Assembly: GCA_017431185.1 (NCBI GenBank)
Contig: JAFRLP010000588.1
Location: forward strand, 1-36,471
DNA length: 36,471 nt
Source: Victivallales bacterium
Lineage (GTDB): Bacteria; Verrucomicrobiota; Lentisphaeria; Oligosphaerales; Oligosphaeraceae
Direction: 5' to 3'
Shown: one piece after another, positions 1-7,493 of the stretch
Layout: every line of letters begins with the position of its first letter
Position numbering within the stretch: the first letter of the stretch is position 1
Notes under the pieces: generated by a model
What the model was told of the DNA's origin: nothing
The model's database searches: none
What the model saw: only the letters and a program-made list of their open reading frames with translations
Translations under genes and position numbers: made by a program

Positions 1-125
1 CCATGAAAAGGGTGGTGGGGGCGTGGCAGGAGAGGCACAATTCAAATCCACGGCCCGTGAAATGGCACTTTACTTGTGAAGACGCAAGGGTGAAACTCCT
101 CTCGACATATCCGAAAATTTAAATG

Positions 126-2051
126 TTACATGATACTAGGCGCGATTCGCTCGCAAAGCTGTTCGGTCAGGCGGTGGAGAGCGGGGAACAGGTCCGGCGC
201 GGCGGCCTCCGCAAGCATTTTGACGCCTGGGCTGATGAATTGCCGATACCATTCCAGGCCGTCCTGCCGCCATAGTTTGCCGTATGCGCCCAAAGCCTGC
301 ATCAGGCGCTGGCAGGCGGCTGCGTGCAACACGGAGTCCTTCGGCGGTGTGCCGCCAAGGTCATGGACCGCCTGGCAATACTCCTGCCAGACACGGGCGC
401 GCACCTCAGCGGACAGGCACTGATAAGGGTCGTAAAGCAGGGAGGCTACATCATACGCGGCGCACCCCAGACGCATGCCCTGGAAGTCAATGAGGTACAC
501 CTGGTCATCCATGATCTTCAGATTGGCGCTCTGGAAATCACGGTGGATCGGCACAAGCGGCTCCGACAAGAGCATGGAACGCAGATGCGTGTACTCCAGG
601 GCGACTTCTCCCCACAATTCAGGGGCGTGAAGCAGCCTGTCCAGAATATGGGTGCGGAAGTAATCGCGCTCCCAGTCGTAGAGTCCTTTGGTGAAGCCAC
701 GTTGAAGCGGCAACTCCTCCAGTTTGGCCTTGCGGTCGCCGATGACGTGAAGCACGGCTATCTGGCGCACCGCCTGATATAGGTACTTCTCCTGCAACGT
801 CTGCGGGACAAGATGCAAATCGCTTTGCCCCAAATCCTGGGAGACCAGTTCAAAGGAGTCGGCCAGGTGCAAATCCACTCGCGGCACATTGAGGCCCAGA
901 CGCAGCAGAAAATCCGCGATGGCCGCAAAACCCGCGTTTTCTCGCCGTTCGGGGTTGTAGGCGCACCAGACCCAGGAACGCTCACCGCAGCGCAGTCGGT
1001 TATATTTGCGGCCAGACCCCTGCTTGTGAAGAGCCTCCAACGTGCAGTCCGCTGGATTCAGCCCCAAGACGCTAAACACTCTGGGGTCGGGCTTGCGGGA
1101 GTCATCCACGGGACGGGCGGGCGGCACGTCGTTGCCGACGAATATGCCGTCCGCATATAGCAATGGCCGCGGCAGACAGGTATAGTCCCAGAGGACGGCA
1201 TTGTGGAGATGCGAGCCGGCGGGGACATGGAGAGCCTGTCCCAACCCCAGAGCCCCAGTGCATTGCACCCCCTGCAACTCCAGGGCAAAACGGCGATTGG
1301 CCTGTTCCGTCTGCGCCTGCTGGAGAAGAGAATGGTGGCGGAAGGCACAGTCGGCGACCTCGCCGTGGGCGCGGATGTACTCTTTGGGGGAGCCGATATC
1401 CGTCCACCAGGCGTCAGGCTCGACGCATACGGCATGGACGGGAAGCCCCGCGTCCAGGGCGCGCTGATAGCAGACGATGATGTCCGGGTCTTCGCGGCCC
1501 TCCTCCAGAAACTTCAGGACACTCCGATGAAAAATATGAATGCAGGCGAAGGTGTGCGTGCCCTTCTTAGGGTCGCGGAAGGTGCGGATGCTCCCGTCGC
1601 TGTTCAGCGACACGGTGCAGGGGCCGCGTCCCTTGACCAGCAGGACGGTCACGGCTGCATTGCTCTCCAGGTGACGCCTGATGAGAGGGCGGAGGTCGTA
1701 GTCCATCACCACATCGGCGTTGTGGACCAGGAAATGCTCCACATCAGGCAGGAGTTGGATGCCCTTGCGAAGCCCGCCGCCTGCATTGAGCAGGTGTGAC
1801 TCGTGGGAGACCCGCAAATCCCAGCCATGCTGTTCATTGAGCCGCTGGCAGGTCTCCGTCACACGGTCTCCCTGATAGCAGGCGTTGACGATAATCTGTC
1901 GAATTCCCGCCTCATGCAGAAACGAGGCCGTCAATTCAAGCAAAGGAACGCCGCAGAAGGGCACCAGGGCCTTGGGGCGAACAAGAGTGGCGGGACGAAG
2001 CCTGCGGCCCTCTCCCGCAGCCAGTATGAATCCTGCGACCTCGGTTGCCAT
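126..2051 (-). CDS. Sugar-1-phosphate nucleotidyltransferase fused to an APH-fold sugar kinase (MurU-AmgK-like)
   Basis: This 641-aa protein is a two-domain fusion. Residues 1-235 are a nucleotidyltransferase, with LAAGEGRRLRP at 10-20, PKALVPF at 26-32 and the metal/nucleotide motif HNADVVMD. A short stretch around 255-310 looks like the beta-helix cap of such enzymes. Residues 330-641 are an aminoglycoside-phosphotransferase-like kinase with HRDFQSANLK (H503-D505) and LIDFQG (D522). The DFQ form is the one seen in AmgK. In the known AmgK/MurU pathway, AmgK phosphorylates the anomeric carbon of MurNAc and MurU makes UDP-MurNAc, so cell-wall sugar is recycled. Here both steps would sit in one chain, with the uridylyltransferase first. 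A GDP-hexose pathway kinase-pyrophosphorylase is the main alternative. The start lies 3 bp after the DUF805 stop, so the two genes are probably cotranscribed. The fold assignment is solid; the substrate is inferred. Confidence 0.75.
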   Translation of the reverse strand: MATEVAGFILAAGEGRRLRPATLVRPKALVPFCGVPLLELTASFLHEAGIRQIIVNACYQGDRVTETCQRLNEQHGWDLRVSHESHLLNAGGGLRKGIQLLPDVEHFLVHNADVVMDYDLRPLIRRHLESNAAVTVLLVKGRGPCTVSLNSDGSIRTFRDPKKGTHTFACIHIFHRSVLKFLEEGREDPDIIVCYQRALDAGLPVHAVCVEPDAWWTDIGSPKEYIRAHGEVADCAFRHHSLLQQAQTEQANRRFALELQGVQCTGALGLGQALHVPAGSHLHNAVLWDYTCLPRPLLYADGIFVGNDVPPARPVDDSRKPDPRVFSVLGLNPADCTLEALHKQGSGRKYNRLRCGERSWVWCAYNPERRENAGFAAIADFLLRLGLNVPRVDLHLADSFELVSQDLGQSDLHLVPQTLQEKYLYQAVRQIAVLHVIGDRKAKLEELPLQRGFTKGLYDWERDYFRTHILDRLLHAPELWGEVALEYTHLRSMLLSEPLVPIHRDFQSANLKIMDDQVYLIDFQGMRLGCAAYDVASLLYDPYQCLSAEVRARVWQEYCQAVHDLGGTPPKDSVLHAAACQRLMQALGAYGKLWRQDGLEWYRQFISPGVKMLAEAAAPDLFPALHRLTEQLCERIAPSIM

Positions 2052-2054
2052 CGT

Positions 2055-2417
2055 TTAGGCTTGCCCGCTCGGAGCCTGCGGTGCAGCGGGCTGGGTAGTG
2101 CCAGGCTGCGCCCAGAAATAGATGAGAACCAGGATGCCAATGACGGGGATGAAGGCAATCAGCTGAAGCCATCCGGATTTGCCGATGTCGTGCAGACGGC
2201 GCGCGCCAGCGCCCAGGCCTGGCAGAAGCAGCGCCAAGCTGAACAAAGCGTTGATGAGTTTTCCGGCTGTTCCGGGAATGAATCCCAGAACTATGACGAT
2301 GACAAAATTTGCCAGGAAGAAAAACCAGAACTCCTTTCGGTCGGCTTTGCCTTCGAAGCAAAAGAATTTCTTGGTGACGATGGTGATAAAGTTGTCAACA
2401 ATTGCCTTGAAATCCAT
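2055..2417 (-). CDS. DUF805 family small membrane protein
   Basis: The protein has 120 aa. The ATG at 2417 is chosen because AAAGGAA lies just upstream and because the DUF805 domain begins here; the open frame runs further upstream but with no domain content. Residues 16-34 hold the FEGKADRKEFW-type entry motif, and three hydrophobic segments lie at about 30-47, 53-69 and 83-102. The family signature RLHDIGKSGW is at 74-83, between the second and third segments. The tail (105-120) is rich in Pro, Ala and Gln. DUF805 proteins are inner-membrane proteins with no settled biochemical role. The gene has its own promoter and is followed after 3 bp by the MurU-AmgK-like fusion, so it may serve envelope physiology; that last point is inference. 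Confidence 0.85.
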   Translation of the reverse strand: MDFKAIVDNFITIVTKKFFCFEGKADRKEFWFFFLANFVIVIVLGFIPGTAGKLINALFSLALLLPGLGAGARRLHDIGKSGWLQLIAFIPVIGILVLIYFWAQPGTTQPAAPQAPSGQA

Positions 2418-2480
2418 GAGACAACATTCCTTTGTTTTTGATGCCACAAATGCGTGTGAACAATTCAAACGCCTACAAAT

Positions 2481-2509
2481 AATATATCGTCTGACTTGCA
2501 GTAAATCAA
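2481..2509 (-). promoter_or_regulatory. Sigma-70-type promoter of the DUF805/MurU-AmgK-like unit
   Basis: On the minus strand TTGATT (2504-2509) is followed by 17 bases and then TATATT (2481-2486). The implied transcription start is about 55-60 bases before the DUF805 ATG. The spacing is ideal and the surrounding DNA is AT-richer than the genes. This promoter would free the DUF805 gene from the lexA-ruvAB operon upstream. Confidence 0.5.
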
Positions 2510-2571
2510 GCATGCCCAGAAACAGTTTTGCCGACAGGACAGGACATGCCAGGCGTGAGACACCAACTTGC

Positions 2572-2592
2572 CCGCGAGGGCTGGCCTCGCGG
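2572..2592. repeat. Short GC-rich hairpin
   Basis: CCGCGAGG (2572-2579) pairs perfectly with CCTCGCGG (2585-2592) across a 5-base loop. It lies between the miniature element and the DUF805 promoter. There is no T-run on either strand, so it is not a classical terminator. Confidence 0.4.
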
Positions 2593-2700
2593 ATTGAGGT
2601 CGCCTGAGGCTCTGAATAAAACAAATATGGTAACTGTTCAGACCCCCGTTTTCGTCCACAGAATACACAGAGATTTTGTCAAAGGTCCTTACGGACCGTG

Positions 2701-2758
2701 ATGGTCTCTGTTTTCCTCGGGGACAAGCCTTCTTGTCCCCGAGGAAAACCGAAACCAT
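2701..2758. repeat. Long near-perfect hairpin inside the miniature element
   Basis: A perfect 17-bp stem, TTTTCCTCGGGGACAAG (2711-2727) with its complement at 2732-2748, closes on a CCTT loop. The stem extends outward to 2701 and 2758 with two mismatches. T-runs flank the GC core on both strands (2711-2714 on plus, 2745-2748 read as T on minus). It could act as a bidirectional terminator for ruvB transcription, or be only the structural core of the element. Confidence 0.7.
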
Positions 2759-2852
2759 CAGCGCCGCGCAAGCGCTTTTGGCAAAATCTCGCAAAGGCCG
2801 ACAACATCAGCTCTCTGGGTACTCTCCTCTCCCAAACTCCAGAACTCCCAGT

Positions 2853-2881
2853 GGCGAAAGCAACAGCGAATTGCTTTCGCC
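2853..2881. repeat. Second hairpin inside the miniature element
   Basis: GGCGAAAGCAA (2853-2863) pairs perfectly with TTGCTTTCGCC (2871-2881) over a 7-base loop. Outside it, imperfect complementarity continues through the CTCCAGAACTCC-like and GGAGTTTCGGAG-like flanks to roughly 2838 and 2905. Confidence 0.65.
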
Positions 2882-2967
2882 GCGTGGAGTTTCGGAGCAT
2901 TGGAGTTCAAGGCAGCAGATGCCAGAACCTTTCTCTCCCCACCTCCTGAACAGTTACCAAATATGTT

Positions 2968-3993
2968 TCAGAACAGGGTGGGTTGGGTCTGGAAGCCAGG
3001 GTGGTGGCGGGCGTAGCGCTCCTCCGCCTTGCGTGTCACGATGCGCCCTTGCGGCGTGCGGAGGATATAGCCTTCCTGGATGAGATACGGCTCGCAGACG
3101 TCCTCGATGGTCCCCTCCTCCTCTCCCACCGCGACGGCCAGGCTTTTCAGCCCGACGGGACGCCCGCGGTACTTGACAATCATGGCCTCAAGGATGCGGT
3201 TGTCCATTTCGTCCAGTCCGTCATCGTCAATGTCGAGCATGGACAAAGCCTGGCCGGCAATCTCCTTGCCGACCGCAGGGGCCTTTCGGACCTGGGAGAA
3301 GTCGCGCACCCAGCGCAGGAGGTTGTTGGCGATTCGCGGGGTGCCCCGGCTGCGGCTGGCGATTTCGCGAAGTCCATCCGGCTCGGCTGCCGTGTTGAGC
3401 ACACGTGCGCTTCGGGTCAGGATGGCCACCAGGTCATCGACCCCGTAGTAGTCCAGGCGGCAGGTCATGGTGAAACGGGAGCGCAGGGGCGAGGAGAGTT
3501 TGCCTTGGCGTGTCGTGGCTCCCACCAAGGTGAACTTCGGCAGGTTGAGCCGCACGGAACGGGCACCCGTCCCCTGCTCCAGCATGATGTCAATGACAAA
3601 ATCCTCCATGGCGCTGTAGAGGTACTCCTCGATTTGGATGGGGAGGCGGTGGATTTCGTCTATGAACAGGATATCCCCTTCGTTCAGACTGGTCAGCAGA
3701 CCCGCCAAATCCCCTGGCTTTTCAATGACGGGCCCGGAGGTGGATTTGATGCCGGCGCCCAGGGAGTTCGCGATGATGGTCGCCAAGGTGGTCTTGCCCA
3801 GCCCAGGCGGTCCGCACAGCAGAATGTGCGACAGCGGCTCGTGGCGAGCCAGGCTGGCCTCCACCAGAATCTTCAGGCGCTCCTTGACACGGGTCTGGCC
3901 AGGGAAGTCCCCGAAGTTCTGGGGGCGAAGACAGGCCTCCGCCCCCTCGTCCCTGGCATTCAATTCGCTGGTGATGAAACGTTCGCCTGGCAT
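2968..3993 (-). CDS. ruvB: Holliday junction branch-migration ATPase RuvB
   Basis: The protein has 341 aa, the usual RuvB length. RuvB is the hexameric AAA+ motor that, with RuvA, drives branch migration of Holliday junctions. Walker A is GPPGLGKTT at residues 61-69 and Walker B is [10 protein letters not shown] near 105-114. The sensor stretch [17 protein letters not shown] and the C-terminal winged-helix domain ([18 protein letters not shown]) are intact. The sensor loop reads TTRQGKLSS where TTRAGLLTS is usual, a mild change. The gene follows ruvA by 17 bp and belongs to the lexA-ruvA-ruvB operon, so SOS control is likely. Confidence 0.98.
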   Translation of the reverse strand: MPGERFITSELNARDEGAEACLRPQNFGDFPGQTRVKERLKILVEASLARHEPLSHILLCGPPGLGKTTLATIIANSLGAGIKSTSGPVIEKPGDLAGLLTSLNEGDILFIDEIHRLPIQIEEYLYSAMEDFVIDIMLEQGTGARSVRLNLPKFTLVGATTRQGKLSSPLRSRFTMTCRLDYYGVDDLVAILTRSARVLNTAAEPDGLREIASRSRGTPRIANNLLRWVRDFSQVRKAPAVGKEIAGQALSMLDIDDDGLDEMDNRILEAMIVKYRGRPVGLKSLAVAVGEEEGTIEDVCEPYLIQEGYILRTPQGRIVTRKAEERYARHHPGFQTQPTLF

Positions 3994-4010
3994 AAGCTAT
4001 ACGCAGGATG

Positions 4011-4622
4011 TTAGGAATTGAGCCTGGCAAGGGCCAGACGGATGAGTTGTTCGGCGCTGGGCTTCTGGTCGGCAAGTTCACCGCAAAGAGCGTGGATGGT
4101 CTTTTCGGCGGCGTCATGCTTGAAGCCGAGGGTTTCGAGGGCGGCGAGGGCGTCCTCCGCCTCGGGTGAAACCGTCGGTTTTCCGGGCAGGCCGTTTGCC
4201 CCCGTGGCGACACCAAGAGAGGCCACTTTGTCCCGCAGTTCCAGCACCATCCTTTCGGCGGTCTTTTTGCCGATGCCGTTGATTTTGCCCAGGGCCTTGA
4301 TGTCCTGGGCCGCAATGGCTTCCGCAAAAGTCCGGATGGTCATGCAACTGAGCACGTTGAGGGCGAGTTTGGGCCCAATGCCCGAGACGGTGCCCGTCAG
4401 CAGCACAAAAAGCTCGCGTTCCTCTCGGGTGGCAAAGCCGTACAAGGTGATGGCGTCCTCCTTGACGGTCATCTGGGTGAACAAAGTCGCCTTTTCCCCT
4501 ACCCTGGGCAGTTTGTCAAAGGTGGACAGGGGGATGAAGACCAGGTAGCCCACCCCATTGACATCCACTACGGCCTGCGTGAAATCGGCCTCCGACAAGA
4601 TTCCAGTCAGTTTTGCTATCAT
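4011..4622 (-). CDS. ruvA: Holliday junction DNA helicase subunit RuvA
   Basis: The protein has 203 aa. RuvA tetramers bind four-way junctions and load RuvB rings. The N-terminal OB-fold domain (about residues 1-64) begins MIAKLTGIL and is followed by two helix-hairpin-helix motifs, VSGIGPKLALNVL (79-91) and INGIGKKTAERMVLEL (114-129). The C-terminal RuvB-contacting domain (about 150-203) contains EDALAALETLGF. The gene begins 5 bp after the lexA stop, so translation is probably coupled. Confidence 0.98.
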   Translation of the reverse strand: MIAKLTGILSEADFTQAVVDVNGVGYLVFIPLSTFDKLPRVGEKATLFTQMTVKEDAITLYGFATREERELFVLLTGTVSGIGPKLALNVLSCMTIRTFAEAIAAQDIKALGKINGIGKKTAERMVLELRDKVASLGVATGANGLPGKPTVSPEAEDALAALETLGFKHDAAEKTIHALCGELADQKPSAEQLIRLALARLNS

Positions 4623-4627
4623 GCTCT

Positions 4628-5248
4628 TCAGTAAGTGCGTTGAAGTCCTATGACCACGCCTTGGACTGCGAGGCGGTCAAAGGGGACAAAGCGTGGTTTG
4701 TAGTCCGGATTGGCGGGACGCAGTTCCCACTGTCCATCGGTGACGTAAAGGGACTTGACGGTGGTTTCGCCATCCACCAGGGCGATGACGATGTCGCCGA
4801 GTTCGACAGCCGTGGTCTGCTTGGCGATGATGAGGTCGCCATCCAGAATGCCCAAATCGCGCATGCTCTCCCCCTGCACCTGGAGGGCGAATAGCCTGCA
4901 TCCGCCCAGATGGTGGGGAAGCATCTGCGGGTCAATGTGAATGTGCCTTTCGATGTGTTCCTCGCTGAGCAGCGGAGCGCCCGCGCTGATTCGCCCCAGC
5001 AATGGCACGCTCAGGGTCAGCGAGAAATGCTGTGGCTTGTCGGTTTGGGTCAAGGTCAGGCTGCGCGCCTTGTTGGAGCGGTCAACGTACCCCTTGCGCT
5101 GCAAGGCGCGGACATGGGAGAACGCGGTCGCTGACTTGATGTCGAATTTTCGGCTGATTTCAAAGATGGTGGGAGGCATTCCCTCACGCTGGGTGAAGTT
5201 GGCGATAAAGTCAAGGATCTCCTGCTGCTTGTCGGTCAGGCCTTTCAT
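4628..5248 (-). CDS. lexA: SOS repressor LexA
   Basis: The protein has 206 aa. The N-terminal winged helix (residues 1-65) starts LTDKQQEILDFIANF. The C-terminal S24 self-cleavage domain has the scissile Ala89-Gly90 in GRISAGAPLL, the catalytic Ser128 in VQGESM and Lys165 in TTVKSLY. RecA filament contact triggers autocleavage and induction. The recognition-helix region, FDIKSATAFSHVRALQRKG, differs from the usual RSPNAAEEHLKALARKG pattern, so its operator is probably not the CTGT-type box of Enterobacteria. It heads an operon with ruvA and ruvB, which means the repressor and the repair motor are autoregulated together. Confidence 0.97.
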   Translation of the reverse strand: MKGLTDKQQEILDFIANFTQREGMPPTIFEISRKFDIKSATAFSHVRALQRKGYVDRSNKARSLTLTQTDKPQHFSLTLSVPLLGRISAGAPLLSEEHIERHIHIDPQMLPHHLGGCRLFALQVQGESMRDLGILDGDLIIAKQTTAVELGDIVIALVDGETTVKSLYVTDGQWELRPANPDYKPRFVPFDRLAVQGVVIGLQRTY

Positions 5249-5292
5249 CTGTTTTCCTTCGGTTCGTGGTCTGTCTTAAAATGCCACTATAT

Positions 5293-5320
5293 ATTTTAGC
5301 ATATATTTTTTAGTTGTCAA
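5293..5320 (-). promoter_or_regulatory. lexA-ruvAB promoter with possible operator
   Basis: On the minus strand TTGACA (5315-5320), 16 bases and TAAAAT (5293-5298) form a strong sigma-70-type promoter about 45 bases before the lexA ATG. The sequence AAAATATAT occurs twice in the same orientation, 12 bases apart, over the spacer and the -10 box. That makes it a candidate LexA operator of direct-repeat type. The promoter reading is well supported; the operator is a guess. Confidence 0.65.
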
Positions 5321-5381
5321 GTAATTTTATGCGAAAAAATATTAGGTTGTTTTGGCGGGGGAAAGAGACGGAAAAGGGTGG

Positions 5382-5435
5382 GGAAAGGACAGGAAGGACA
5401 GGAAGGACAAAAAGGACAGAAAGGACGGAAAAGGC
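5382..5435. repeat. Tandem 9-bp purine-rich repeat
   Basis: Six consecutive 9-mers fit RRRAAGGAC with few changes, the last being more diverged. They lie in a purine-only-like tract of about 130 bases upstream of the lexA promoter and downstream of the VOC gene. No gene in this stretch is convincing. Such tracts are slippage-prone and can form triplex-like DNA. Confidence 0.8.
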
Positions 5436-5471
5436 GGTGGGGAGGGTGGCAGGGATGGCTACGGAGAGGGG

Positions 5472-5498
5472 GGTCAGGGGAGGGATGGTCAGGGGAGG
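5472..5498. repeat. 15-bp-offset direct repeat covering the VOC stop codon
   Basis: GGTCAGGGGAGG occurs at 5472-5483 and again at 5487-5498. The second copy contains the stop and last codons of the VOC gene, so the first looks like a micro-duplication of the gene's end. Confidence 0.7.
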
Positions 5499-5878
5499 AC
5501 TTGGAAGAATTCGATGCTCTCTCCGTCGGGTCCGGCCACAAAGGCGAGCCGAACATGGAGTTCGGGGGTGAGGGCGAGTTCGCAGAGTTCGCGGGTGACT
5601 GTCGCGCCAGCCTGCACGGCGCGCTCCACGCATTTGCCAGTGTCCGGGGTGCGAATGGCAAAGTGGTTGAGTGCGCCTGGCGGGAGCGTCTCCGCCGTGC
5701 CCCCGGAAATGAGTTCCATGCTGGCTCCGCCGATGTCCAGCAGTGCGCAGCGTTTTTCGGGCGTGCCCCATGAATGGGTCATCCTCGCTCCCAATGCTTG
5801 GTAAAAGGCGACACTGCGGTCAAAATCGCGCACCTTGACCATGACGTGATGAAAACCCTGAAGCAAAGAATCGGACAT
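5489..5878 (-). CDS. VOC-fold (glyoxalase/bleomycin-resistance superfamily) protein
   Basis: The protein has 129 aa, a single two-module VOC protein. The likely metal ligands are in the expected places: His11 (GFHHVMVKV), Glu55 (SMELISGG), His72 (LNHFAIRT) and Glu123 (SIEFFQV). Enzymes of this size include glyoxalase I and methylmalonyl-CoA epimerase, but the sequence does not decide between them. It follows ffh by 45 bp on the same strand. The purine repeat and a fresh promoter separate it from lexA. Confidence 0.88.
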   Translation of the reverse strand: MSDSLLQGFHHVMVKVRDFDRSVAFYQALGARMTHSWGTPEKRCALLDIGGASMELISGGTAETLPPGALNHFAIRTPDTGKCVERAVQAGATVTRELCELALTPELHVRLAFVAGPDGESIEFFQVLP

Positions 5879-5923
5879 TTTGACGATGGGAGTTTGAGAA
5901 GAACAGAACCGTGTATTGCCTAC

Positions 5924-7459
5924 TTATCTATTGCGGTTTTTCTGGCGCTGCTTCTTGGCGGCCTTTTTGGCGGCCAGGCGTTTCTGCTGGGCGGCTGCCG
6001 TATGGCTTTGCTGCGAAGGCGTCTTCACTCCAGGCATCCCAGGCATCCCAGGCATGGCTGGTCTGCCGCCCATGCCGCCCATGCCGCCGCCACCGAACAT
6101 GCCAGCGAGGTCGGCGGGGCTGGGACCGCCGCCGCCAAAGAGATTGCCGAACATCCCGCCCAAACCTGCTCCACCGCCCATCTTGGCGATCATCTGCTTC
6201 ATCTGCTGAAACTGCTTGAGCAGCTGATTCAGTTCCTGAAGGGAAATGGCGGCGCCCCTGGAGATGCGGAGACGCCTGGACTGGTTGATGATTTCAGGCG
6301 TGCGACGCTCTTTTGGAGTCATGGAGTTGATGATGCCCTCGATGCGGCGGATTTCCTCCTCGCCAAAGGCCTCGAAGCCTTCGGGGAGGCCGCTCATGCC
6401 TGGCAGGAACTTCAGCAGGGTGGCCAGACCACCCATCTTGCGCATGGCATGGATTTGGCGGAGGAAGTCGTCAAAGCCGAAGTTGTTCTTGCGGAGTTTC
6501 TCCTCCATTTCGGCGGCCTCTTCAGCCTTGATGGCCTCGCTGGCGCGTTCATAGAGGGAGAGAATGTCACCCATGCCCAGGATGCGGCTCGCCATTCGGT
6601 CGGCATGGAACAGCTCCAGGTCATTGGGACGTTCGCCGACGGTCAGGAATTTGACGGGACGCCCCGTCACCTGATGCATGGAGAGGGCGGCGCCGCCTCG
6701 GGCGTCGCCGTCCATCTTGGTCAGAATGATGCCGGTGATGTTCAGCGCCTGGTTGAAATGCTCCGCCACGGAGACCGCCTGCTGTCCCAAGGCCGAGTCG
6801 CCCACCAGCAGGATTTCGCCGGGCTGCGTGCGGCGTTTGACCTCGATGAGTTCCTTGACCAAATCGTCATCGATTTGCAGACGGCCAGCGGTATCCAGAA
6901 TCACCACGTCCATGCCGGCGAGCCGCGCGGCCTGCACGGCGTCCTGCGCCACCTGCGGCACATTCTGGCTCTCGCGGTTGGCATAGACCTGGACATTGAG
7001 TTCCTTGCCGAGCATCTCCAGCTGGTCAATGGCGGCGGGGCGAGCCAGGTCGCAGGCGACCAGCATGACCTTCTTGTGATGCTTGTCCTTCAGGAACTTG
7101 GCCAGTTTGGCGCTGGTGGTGGTTTTGCCGGAGCCATGGAGACCGCACAGCATGATGACCGCAGGGTCGCCCTCAATGGCCAGACTCTGCTCTTCGCCGC
7201 CCAGCAACGCCACCAGTTTGTCATAGACGACCTTGACGGTCTCCTGGCCCGGCGTGACATTCCTGAGCACCGCCTCGCCCAGGCACTCCTGCTGGCATTG
7301 CTGGATGAACCTGGTGGCCACATCATAGTTGACGTCCGCATCCAGCAAGGCGGTGCGGATGTCCTCCATCGCCTCGCGGATATTGGACTCGGTGAGCACC
7401 TTGCGGCCAGTCAGGCTGCGGAAGATGCTCTGGAACTTGTTGGTGAGGCTGTTGAACAT
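5924..7459 (-). CDS. ffh: Signal recognition particle protein Ffh
   Basis: The protein has 511 aa. Ffh with 4.5S RNA binds signal sequences on ribosomes and docks with FtsY. The N domain begins MFNSLTNKFQSIFRSL. The GTPase G1 is GLHGSGKTTT (106-115), followed by DTAGRLQIDDDL and TKMDGDARGGAALS. The methionine-rich M domain follows (about 320-450, with RMASRILGMGD and QMKQMIAKMGG). The C-terminal tail is unusual: a Gly/Met/Pro run (GGGMGGMGG, then PGMPGMPG) before a basic end rich in Lys, Ala and Gln, making the protein somewhat longer than the usual 450 or so. No SRP RNA gene was seen nearby. Confidence 0.97.
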   Translation of the reverse strand: MFNSLTNKFQSIFRSLTGRKVLTESNIREAMEDIRTALLDADVNYDVATRFIQQCQQECLGEAVLRNVTPGQETVKVVYDKLVALLGGEEQSLAIEGDPAVIMLCGLHGSGKTTTSAKLAKFLKDKHHKKVMLVACDLARPAAIDQLEMLGKELNVQVYANRESQNVPQVAQDAVQAARLAGMDVVILDTAGRLQIDDDLVKELIEVKRRTQPGEILLVGDSALGQQAVSVAEHFNQALNITGIILTKMDGDARGGAALSMHQVTGRPVKFLTVGERPNDLELFHADRMASRILGMGDILSLYERASEAIKAEEAAEMEEKLRKNNFGFDDFLRQIHAMRKMGGLATLLKFLPGMSGLPEGFEAFGEEEIRRIEGIINSMTPKERRTPEIINQSRRLRISRGAAISLQELNQLLKQFQQMKQMIAKMGGGAGLGGMFGNLFGGGGPSPADLAGMFGGGGMGGMGGRPAMPGMPGMPGVKTPSQQSHTAAAQQKRLAAKKAAKKQRQKNRNR

Positions 7460-7493
7460 GGCTTGTGGAGAGAGGGTGTGGATAGTCGGAAAA

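Larger units (their letters stand above)
2630..2957. mobile_element. Non-autonomous miniature element with IS66-like ends (MITE)
   Basis: The 328-bp element has perfect terminal inverted repeats GTAACTGTTCAG (2630-2641) and CTGAACAGTTAC (2946-2957). It is flanked by a perfect 8-bp direct repeat, CAAATATG, at 2622-2629 and 2958-2965. Ends beginning GTAA with an 8-bp target duplication are the known hallmarks of the IS66 family, so an IS66-type transposase acting in trans is the likely mover; that is inference. There is no credible gene inside. The interior holds three hairpins: 2684-2697, 2701-2758 and 2853-2881. The right end lies about 10 bp past the ruvB stop codon, so the insertion spared the gene and may supply its terminator. 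Confidence 0.8.

Noticed and set aside
2676..3083. Open frames of 83-135 aa inside and next to the miniature element
   Set aside because: They are formed by the hairpin repeats on both strands, with no ribosome site or family resemblance.
2983..4014. 343-aa plus-strand open frame over ruvB
   Set aside because: It is the complement of a certain gene in GC-rich DNA, with low-complexity composition and no motif.
5352..5804. Repetitive peptide frames (Lys-Asp-Arg or Gly-Gln-Glu repeats) in the purine tract
   Set aside because: A 9-bp repeat is open in several frames by default; these overlap the VOC gene antisense and lack a start signal.
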